From contig VRMN01000001.1 of the NCBI GenBank assembly GCA_008690995.1, positions 2,170,001-2,234,000 of the forward strand: 64,000 bases of DNA, read 5' to 3'. The notes beneath the pieces were generated by a model that saw only the letters and a program-made list of their open reading frames with translations, was not told where the DNA came from and searched no databases. The position numbers and the translations under genes are program-made. The stretch comes from Porphyridium purpureum. Taxonomy: Eukaryota > Rhodophyta > Bangiophyceae > Porphyridiales > Porphyridiaceae. Positions within the stretch are counted from its first letter, which is position 1, and each line of letters begins with the position of its first letter. Below are positions 57,110-64,000 of the stretch, in pieces.

Positions 57110-57240
57110 GAAACGATCGGAAAATCGTGGGCGCGCGACGGGGAAAACCGCCCACCTGCTGCGCGGTTGCGATTCGAAGATGTAATGGAATAATCGGGGG
57201 GCCGCACTCGCGCGGGTCGGAACGTCGAGTGTCTGAGCTT

Positions 57241-57423
57241 ATGGGCAGCCGCAAGAAGAAACACAGCCTAACCAGGCCCAAAAGGGACAAGAACGAAAAG
57301 GAGACGGTACTGCTGGAGTACAGTGAGGTCACGGGAAGACAACTCAAACGCGTCAAGGGTGACGAGGGTGCTGTGCACCGCCGCGTGCAGGGCGCGACGA
57401 CCGGGCGTGGCAGTCGTGCATGA
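57241..57423 (+). CDS. Small basic hypothetical protein (60 aa)
   Basis: Not recognised. Lys/Arg-rich start (MGSRKKKHSLTRPKRDKNEK), a short mixed core (ETVLLEYSEVTGRQLKRVK) and a Gly/Arg end. It lies 131 bases after the Copia D target site and is convergent with PP2C. Leaving out the element, it and the TOM1-like gene would be divergent with about 440 bases between starts, like the pair around Copia A. A longer in-frame start at 57127 exists. Confidence 0.4.
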   Translation: MGSRKKKHSLTRPKRDKNEKETVLLEYSEVTGRQLKRVKGDEGAVHRRVQGATTGRGSRA

Positions 57424-57516
57424 TCGGGTCCGTTCCGGTCTCGTGCACGTGCGTGGCGGAATGCTTTTTCTTCAACTTCTTTTTACACGGCTTTACTGCG
57501 AGCTGGAGTCAGACAC

Positions 57517-59841
57517 TCAAGGACTCACTCTAAAATGCACGCCGGACTTCTGACTGCCTCCAGCCTCCCCCGCTCCGTCCAAGTCGGGCCCGCTCTCGTC
57601 CAATTCGCTCGCCGACCCAGCAATCGACACGCTCAGCGAGCTGGGCCGCGTCGAACCATCGGTGCTTTTCTGTCGGCGCCACAACGGCTCGGCACGCAGT
57701 GGCGAAAATAAAACCTGTGGCGATTGCCGCTCGCCGCCACGCGGCTTTGCTGATCCTGGAGCGCTATCTTGGCCGGATTTCGACTTCAGCAACGCAAGCG
57801 CAGCAGACCCGCCACGAATCGACCGCGCCTGGCCGGTCTCGGCGTTTTGCATCTCAGTGGGCGATTTGGAATTGGAAGACTGAGCGCGCGAAAAGCTGCT
57901 CGGCGAGGCTTGCAATGAACTGTTTGCATCTGGAGTCCGAATCTTTGCAGATCGCGCGCGAGGTACGGGCTTTGCGTCTCCTTCTGCCTCGATTGAGTGC
58001 GAACCGTGAAGCGCTGCGTATGCCACGGTGCCACCATGCAAAGTCTTGCTCTCATACTGGTTCGTACGCATGCGCATTCCAGTTGACACATCGTCTGCCA
58101 GACTATTTGACTCGCTCGCCTTGCCCCTAGGTGAATTTGAGTTCAAGGCAGCGCGCGCTTTTGAACCGCCGTGCAAGGAAAGCGCACGGCCAGGCTTGCT
58201 CCGGCCACTTTGTCGCGATGCGACCAAATCAGGTGAATAAACCGATGTCCCTGCGTTCGCCGAGGCGTCAGAGCTCTTCAGCGCAGTCTTCGCTGCTGAT
58301 CCACCGTGCACAGATGCGCTCCCTCTGCTCGATTTGGCTGATTGCGCCCACCGGAACGATTTCTGCGGCTGCGCCGAAATCGGTGCGTTCACAAGATTAT
58401 CTTCGCCGAGCAGGTCCCCGTCGCTCGCTCCGAATGAAACGGATTCCTGGACAGGCACACTGTCTGGCCGTGAACTGCCAGACTTGAACGATGTTGCCGA
58501 AACAGCCGCCGAGTCGTTGCCTTTGAACAAATTATTAAGCAGGACCGATTCCTGCAAGCGGAATGACTTGCGCGCGTTGGCAGACGAAGAAGCCCCGGCG
58601 CTCGGTTCGCGACTGACCAAAGTAGGGTCATCACTACCGAAAGCGGCGATTCTGCCATCCGACGCGACTTTTGCGGGCGATGCCGAGTCTGGCGTCCAAA
58701 TCGAAGAGATATTCTTGAAAAAGCTGCCACCGTGTACTGTCGTATCCTGGGTCATTGGATCTGGACGCGAAAAGACGACCACAATAACCGTAATATTGTC
58801 GTTCGACCCTGCTTGGGTGGATGCTGAGCAAAGCTTTTTGGCTGCCATTGCAGCGTCACCAGACGGCTTACGAAGCACGTCCATGACGATCTTCACTGCC
58901 CGCTGTGAGCCAACTCTGCACCATACGCCGTCAGTTGCGATAATGAGGACATTGTCTTGTGCAACGCGGTCCACAATGTTAACGTCGGGCTCGGCCACCA
59001 CCAAGTCCGCTTCGAGCTTCATATTTGGAAACGTAATATGCTTGTGTTCCTTGAGATCTAGGTCACCAAAAGATCGTGTGACCGTGATATAGTTGTTAAT
59101 GCCTCGCACGTCCACAGTACCGCCTGCCTCCTTGATGCGACGCACCTCGCCCGGGTGCAAATGGCAGTGGTCTTTTGACAAATCAATGGTCTCTCCGTCC
59201 CGGCAAAGCACGGCGCGCGAGTCGCCCACGTTGCAACACACAATGTGCGTGTCGCTCACCACACAATAATTCGCAGTGCTGCCTGAGTAGACCTTTTTCT
59301 CCTTGCACAAGGCCAGTGAGTCCCGCTCGGCTGCAGCGCACGCCTCGCGCAGAGCAGCTTCCATGTTTTCCGGATAGTGGTCAGACTTGATCACCAAGTC
59401 CATAAATGTCGAACACAAGAGCTCTGACGTCTGATGGCCCCCGTGCCCATCGAAGACGCCAAAGTGTCCGTAGTGCGCAGCGCCAAGCTTATACCGCAGC
59501 ACTTCTGCAACGTACCGGTCTTCTTGGTAAGGCCGATTATTCCACGTAGAGAAGCATCCAAAGTCGATCTCGGACAGATCGGCGAGTTTGGCTGACTCAT
59601 ACGCAACATACTCGATCTGTTGTGTCCCTCTAGTACCTTCCTCACGCGCTGAGACCGACTTGACCTGAGTCGCGTCGTCCTTATTAGCGGCGCGCAACCC
59701 CAGCCTGCCAGAATACCGTTGAAGCTTGAGCGAGGAGACTGTGCTGCTTGAGCTCGTCGGTTCATCGTCAAACGAGAGTTCCGCCGGTCGCATCGTCTCC
59801 ATGGACACAGATGGCTCCGCCAAAGAAGTATCCATTGTCAT
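57517..59841 (-). CDS. PP2C-type protein phosphatase with repeated C-terminal HGGS motif
   Basis: A metal-dependent Ser/Thr phosphatase of 774 residues. The PP2C domain spans about 88-355 with standard motifs: NRPYQEDRY, GVFDGHGGHQTSE near 130, SGSTANYCVV, CCNVGDSRAVLCRDG near 205, TRSFGDLDLKEH, IIATDGVW near 302 and SNDNITVIVVVF near 346. Metal-binding Asp residues are present. The 420-residue tail is low-complexity and carries five copies of a short motif close to [SVL]HGGS-x-A-x-x-AL (near residues 369, 512, 557, 602 and 675, the last as IRGGSAALALL). Substrates are unknown. Confidence 0.92.
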   Translation of the reverse strand: MTMDTSLAEPSVSMETMRPAELSFDDEPTSSSSTVSSLKLQRYSGRLGLRAANKDDATQVKSVSAREEGTRGTQQIEYVAYESAKLADLSEIDFGCFSTWNNRPYQEDRYVAEVLRYKLGAAHYGHFGVFDGHGGHQTSELLCSTFMDLVIKSDHYPENMEAALREACAAAERDSLALCKEKKVYSGSTANYCVVSDTHIVCCNVGDSRAVLCRDGETIDLSKDHCHLHPGEVRRIKEAGGTVDVRGINNYITVTRSFGDLDLKEHKHITFPNMKLEADLVVAEPDVNIVDRVAQDNVLIIATDGVWCRVGSQRAVKIVMDVLRKPSGDAAMAAKKLCSASTQAGSNDNITVIVVVFSRPDPMTQDTTVHGGSFFKNISSIWTPDSASPAKVASDGRIAAFGSDDPTLVSREPSAGASSSANARKSFRLQESVLLNNLFKGNDSAAVSATSFKSGSSRPDSVPVQESVSFGASDGDLLGEDNLVNAPISAQPQKSFRWAQSAKSSRGSASVHGGSAAKTALKSSDASANAGTSVYSPDLVASRQSGRSKPGRALSLHGGSKARAALNSNSPRGKASESNSLADDVSTGMRMRTNQYESKTLHGGTVAYAALHGSHSIEAEGDAKPVPRARSAKIRTPDANSSLQASPSSFSRAQSSNSKSPTEMQNAETGQARSIRGGSAALALLKSKSGQDSAPGSAKPRGGERQSPQVLFSPLRAEPLWRRQKSTDGSTRPSSLSVSIAGSASELDESGPDLDGAGEAGGSQKSGVHFRVSP

Positions 59842-60731
59842 GTTTCACCACCTCGCTCTGACGCATGCACTGCTCCAAAAACGTCAGTTCAGATTCTGCC
59901 CACAGCGCTGTCTTTTCATGCGCAGAGGGACATTTCCTTTTCGACCCCACTGCTATCCAAGGACGCTCAGTCCGACCGCGAGCCCCGCGGCGTTTGTGCG
60001 CGCTGGTGCAACGCACGCACGCAAGCCTACCGGCCGCACGCGCCGTCTCTTCGGTTGCTTTTTTGTTGTTGCCAGGCGTGCCACGGCCGAAGAGTAATCC
60101 TAGCCGACACGCTCAAAGACTGATCAGAAGCACAACACAAACCACGCTCTGCTTGGTCCAGGCCGCGCCCCTCATTCGCTAGTCCAACCGAAAAGGAGGA
60201 AGATGGTGGACAGCTCAGGAACGACGCCAAAGCCCCCCTACCTTCAAGCGTGTCTGGGGCGCGTTCGGCGCATGACGCCTAGGTCTGTCTGTTGACGCAG
60301 CTAGACACGTTTATCCCCCCAGCCGCTTAATCAGAACGCCACAGCTCGCGCGTACGTCGCCGCGTCTACGAGTTCTACTGGAATGGTGCTGTTTTGGTAG
60401 TGCACAAGCGCCCACACAGTGGACGTAAGCTGGACCTTTTTTTCTTTCTCTTCTTTTTTTTTTTTTAACGGCTAGGGTTTCCGTGAGCGGCTCCGTGAAG
60501 GCGGGACGGAGCGGCGCAGGCAGACGGCACGCGACCGGCGTTTCGCGCCAAGACATGCAGAAGCGTGCACACACCGAGTGCTGCGTCGGCCGGGTCCTGT
60601 TTTAATGTGGACAGCGTGTTCACACAAGGATACGTCAGTCTGTTAAGAAAGGGGAAAGAGAAAGCTGACACGCCGCGCTCTGCCTCCGGAAAGGAACTAC
60701 ACCACGTGCGGCGGAGATTCTCCAGCCGCAC
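59842..60731. other. Intergenic region upstream of PP2C
   Basis: About 890 bases with no supported gene. There is a pyrimidine/poly-T run near 60437-60467. No GTACAGT motif was found. Confidence 0.5.
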
Positions 60732-62150
60732 TCAAGGGGTGCTGGTCAGAGGGGGGTACAGATGCTGCACGATGCCTAGCATGCTCACTCCCTTATAATC
60801 GAGATTTGTACGCGAGTACTCGCACGGCGGAATGAAAATGAATCTGCGGTGCTCATCCAGAGCCAAGCCAGCACGCGTGCGCTTCGTTAAATATTCAATG
60901 AAATCGACAAACCCATCGTGGTCTTCGGGTGTCTCGGGCTCAAAGTATAACACGGGACTTTCTGGGAGCACAAACGCTTCCAGATGTAGCACGTTGAATC
61001 GGCGCTCAACAATCAAGGTGTCCGGCATACTGTGATTGCTGAGCGGTCTGCCACACAGCTGGTGCGCATGAATATTGCATACAAAGCGGCCAGTCTTTTG
61101 CAGTCGAATGGTCCACGAGCGTTTGTTCAAGATTAGCGGGTACACCTTCCGCCACCTGTCATTTGAGCTCAGGTTGAGCGCAAGCTCATGCCTAGTGATC
61201 AGCTTCCACAGCTCCTCATCGTACTCGAGCGCTCGCCACTTTTTCAGGCAAAGCGCTCTCCAATAGTGGTGATCATAACCCAGTTCCTTCCAAGATGAAC
61301 ACACTTGAGCGGCAGAGACAAGCGATGCCGCGTCCAAAAACCCGAACACGTGGCGTAAGGTGTCCTCCGGCAAGTTCGACAGTGCAGGCCCCAGCTGCTG
61401 GCTGGCGGACGCGCTCTGGTGTGCATCAATGCTCGCTTGCGCCCGTGCAGAAGATGTCATTAGGAGTGTGCGCAGATAATCACGCACGAAAGAAGCATTC
61501 ATGTCGAGCAGTGCCGGTTTTGAGCGCACGTACGCAAGCAGCGCCTCCAACTCGCTCACGAGCTTCAGCGCTGAGTCTGGGGATCCTTCGTCGCTCACCT
61601 GGTGCACGCTGCTCGCAAGCGCCTCATCAGTGCCTGCTGGTCTGCATGTCGACGCCATATCCGCGGCGACGGCTTGACATGGACACCAGACCCCTTTGCA
61701 ACCTTTGGCCAGGACGCACGTATGCTCGCCTGGCTGCGCCCACTGCGCGTCCTCGCGTAATAGCTCGCTGCGCACGTCATCTTCATGCGGCTTACACTCG
61801 CCGTCGCAGCCTTCTGCCGCGTGGGAGCCAACGGGCGGCGCTCCCGCGGTGCACAAACAACTCTGCCGCTCGGCATCGTCCATCTCCATCAGATCCTCGC
61901 CGGCGCCGAGTGTCTGGGCGTCGTCCTCCCCGCCTGCTCTCAACAGACGCTGCTGGCGCTGCTGTAGTTCCTCAAGCGGCGCCGCCGACGCGCGCTGTCG
62001 CGGATGGAGCGCTGCCACCGCCGCTTCGCGCGCACCGGCCTCCAGCGCGGCGTCCACGGCGAGCGTGGGCGTGACCATGGTGCTTCCACAGTCCTCCTTT
62101 CCCGCATACGCCATGCCGACCAACTGCAACAGCCGTTCCGAGCCTTCCAT
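60732..62150 (-). CDS. F-box protein
   Basis: A 472-residue protein from MEGSERLL; the frame is open to 62348 but that extension is Arg/Gly-rich and unlikely. The first 240 residues are Ala/Glu/Gln-rich with a Cys-rich middle (CKGVWCPCQAVAAD). The F-box is at about 255-300 (LSNLPEDTLRHVFGFLDAASLVSAAQVCSSWKEL, split by helix breaks as usual). The C-terminal 170 residues look folded (WTIRLQKTGRFVCNIHAHQL, LEAFVLPESPVLYFEPE, RRFIFIPPCEYSRTNL) and may be the substrate part; no known repeat is seen. F-box proteins link targets to SCF ubiquitin ligases. Confidence 0.87.
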   Translation of the reverse strand: MEGSERLLQLVGMAYAGKEDCGSTMVTPTLAVDAALEAGAREAAVAALHPRQRASAAPLEELQQRQQRLLRAGGEDDAQTLGAGEDLMEMDDAERQSCLCTAGAPPVGSHAAEGCDGECKPHEDDVRSELLREDAQWAQPGEHTCVLAKGCKGVWCPCQAVAADMASTCRPAGTDEALASSVHQVSDEGSPDSALKLVSELEALLAYVRSKPALLDMNASFVRDYLRTLLMTSSARAQASIDAHQSASASQQLGPALSNLPEDTLRHVFGFLDAASLVSAAQVCSSWKELGYDHHYWRALCLKKWRALEYDEELWKLITRHELALNLSSNDRWRKVYPLILNKRSWTIRLQKTGRFVCNIHAHQLCGRPLSNHSMPDTLIVERRFNVLHLEAFVLPESPVLYFEPETPEDHDGFVDFIEYLTKRTRAGLALDEHRRFIFIPPCEYSRTNLDYKGVSMLGIVQHLYPPLTSTP

Positions 62151-63163
62151 CCGCGGCTGCTTTCGTCTTTGCCCTGCCCTCGCTCCGTGCCGATCAGACG
62201 CGCGCCTCTTCTCTCCCCACACCATCCAACCTCCCCCTGCACGCAACGCCTTCCGCGGTCCTCCCCCTCTTCCGCGTCCCAAGCGTCGTCCCACACGTCG
62301 TCCCACGCGCACACCACACCACCGCCACGGCCCTTTCAAGCTCACCACTCACCACGTCCCCCTCAGCACTTTCCCTCCGCCTTCCCCACATCCCCTACTC
62401 TACCCATCACCGCACTTCTTACTTTCTTCACTAAATTCCCCGTCCTTTCTTCCGCCCCCGCCACCCACCGCCCCTCTCTCTCTCTCCCGCTTTCCAAGCT
62501 GTACTTACTACCACCAACCTTCTGTTCTCACGTTTTGTGTGTGTGTGTGTGTGTACATGTGTGTGCTTACGCGCGTGGCTTTCAATGACGCTTTGCGACG
62601 TCCCACGAATCCCTCACCTTCCCCCACTTTCCCCACCACGCTCTCCACGCTCGCACGATTTCGGGTCACGCACAAACAAACAGTAAAGGATGGGGGTACA
62701 GCTCGGTTTCCAAAATAGACATGCGCGGCTGCTTCTCTCAAATGAGGCGCGACAGCCAATCGATCCAGCCACGTTGTTTTGTTGCAAGCCGGCCACGTTC
62801 GGTTGGAGCGCTTGCGACGCGTGCTAGTAAAAACATGTCGGTTTGGTAGGAGGATCTGTGGTGGGAGGGGGTGGGTGTACAGTGCGGCGGCCTGTGAAAC
62901 TTGGCGGTGGTCGAGGAGTGCAAAACAAAGAGGGGGACGGGCCCTAACGCGCCAACAGCAACTCGATTGGAATATCTGGGTGTGGATGGTCGACGTGAGC
63001 GGGGAAGGAAGGGGAAAGAAGAGGTCGTGCTCGGCGGGGTGATAGTGTTAGCGTGCGGGCGGTGGCAGCGGGATCGCGTGGTGGCCGTTGTGAGCGTACT
63101 TTGTCGACACAGAGGGATATCGAGACGGCGCGGCGCGGTGGGCAAGGGTTGCGATAGACAGGA
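62151..63163. other. Divergent intergenic region, F-box / ATP sulfurylase
   Basis: Long pyrimidine-rich stretch (62170-62500), a (GT)n run near 62537-62555, GTACAG at 62696-62701 and GTACAGT at 62877-62883. No gene is supported; the frames seen here lack domains. Confidence 0.55.
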
Positions 63164-64000
63164 TGATCACGGCGGTGCATGGAGGGCTCGACGCGCCCGT
63201 GAATCGGATCGTGTCGGATCTGGGCGAGATTGAGCTGCTGCCCAAGGTGCAGGTCAGCGAGGTCGATCTGACCACAATGTACCGCATTGCGGACGGAACG
63301 CTCTCGCCGCTCACAGGACCCATGAACAAGGACGTCTACGACATGGTGCTCGCGTCCAAGTGCATCGAGTCGCAGGGCGCAAAGTACGCGTGGACCATTC
63401 CCATCGTCCTGCCGGCGACCGCGGAGGAGGCCAAGAAGGCCGTCGTCGGAGAGAAGATGCTGCTTGTCACGGAAGGCGAGATGAAGCCGTTTGGCGTCAT
63501 CACCGTCGGCTCGTGCTACGAGTGGGACCCAAAGGCGTTCATCAAGGCCGTGTATCTGACCGAGCGCGAGGACCACCCGGGCGCCAAGCTGTGGTTGTCC
63601 GAGACCCGGCCGATGCTGATCGGTGGCGACATTGAAGTTGTGGTGTTCGCCGACACGCGCTCGTTCAAGGAGTACGTCATGGGCCCCACGCAGGTGCGCG
63701 CGCTGTTCGAGGAGAAGCAGTACGACTTCACTATCGCGTTCCAGACCCGCAACCCGCTGCATCGGGCACACGAGTATGCTCTTGTGTACGGAGCAGAGAC
63801 GCTTCTGCGTCAGTTTGATAGCATGAAAGTGGGTGTCGTATTGAACCCGCTGGTTGGGCAGCTCAAGGGCGACGATGTGCCAGCGGACGCGCGCATGAAG
63901 ACCTACATCCGCCTCATCGAAGAGAAGCATCTGGGAGAGGGCGACGCGGATGTAGAGCTGTGGAACTCCAAGAAGCAGTCGCTGCTCGACCAGACTCACC
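63164..64000 (+). CDS. ATP sulfurylase (sulfate adenylyltransferase), 5' part; runs off the window
   Basis: Makes adenosine phosphosulfate from sulfate and ATP, the first step of sulfate use. From ATG 63164 the product begins MITAVHGGLDAPVNRIV. It shows the PUA-like N-terminal part (YRIADGTLSPLTGPM, KYAWTIPIVLPAT) and the catalytic part with QTRNPLHRAHEYAL near residue 192, VVLNPLVGQLKGDDVPADAR near 224 and the lid-side IEEKHLGEGDADVEL. The QxRN and HxxH-like motifs of the family are present. No transit peptide is visible at this start, so a cytosolic form is possible. In red algae with sulfated cell-wall polysaccharide, sulfate activation has an added role (inference). Confidence 0.93.

Noticed and set aside
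62944-63999. Long minus-strand open frame of 351 codons
   Set aside because: It is the antisense of ATP sulfurylase, which has unmistakable family motifs on the plus strand.
1-64000. CRISPR arrays, rRNA or tRNA genes
   Set aside because: None were found by eye; the only short tandem repeats are the minisatellites and microsatellites listed.

Overview
The window is nuclear DNA from a eukaryote with almost no introns. Every host gene seen is one uninterrupted reading frame, genes lie on both strands, and gaps are often only 100-600 bases. Plastid-type proteins (a targeted isopropylmalate isomerase small subunit and a PAP/fibrillin-like protein) sit beside typical eukaryotic ones (Listerin, SCY1-like, TOM1-like VHS-GAT, PP2C, F-box). 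This, with about 55% GC by eye and an ATP sulfurylase gene, fits an intron-poor unicellular red alga such as Porphyridium. The organism is inferred from gene content, not proven.

Layout. 1-1226: 3' part of a class II lysyl-tRNA synthetase. 1504-2235: isopropylmalate isomerase small subunit (minus). 2410-19581: a three-level nest of LTR retrotransposons. The outermost is a Copia element (target duplication AAAGT). A chromodomain Gypsy element sits in it at 5420-17116 (duplication AAGG), and a second Gypsy element sits in that one at 8678-14143 (duplication GGGAC). 19846-31134: a small membrane protein, a five-knuckle zinc protein, two paralogous small basic ORFs, a fibrillin-like protein, pantothenate synthetase, a SCY1-like pseudokinase and a WDR76/CMR1 protein. 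31254-37076: Listerin. 38094-51399: a protein with four CHORD-like Cys/His modules, a CaMKK-type kinase with a PH-like front, an acidic protein, a RING-LON protein, an unrecognised acidic-tailed protein and a TOM1-like VHS-GAT protein. 51710-57109: a second, whole-looking Copia element (duplication GAAAC). 57241-64000: a small basic ORF, a PP2C phosphatase, an F-box protein and the 5' part of ATP sulfurylase.

How the genes relate. There is no operon. The common layout is divergent pairs with a 0.4-1 kb shared upstream region, plus convergent pairs with short gaps. Two metabolic genes make leucine and pantothenate, and one activates sulfate. Several others belong to protein quality control and ubiquitin-linked traffic (Listerin, RING-LON, F-box, TOM1-like).

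Main points of interest: tandem heat-shock elements in the LTR of the innermost Gypsy element; likely -1 recoding signals in three elements; a half-tRNA(iMet) primer site in the outer Copia element; a Myb/SANT-like segment in that element's pol; a GTACAGT/ACTGTAC motif shared by host upstream regions and one LTR; two small paralogous ORFs whose differences fall mainly at silent positions; and a four-module Cys/His protein.
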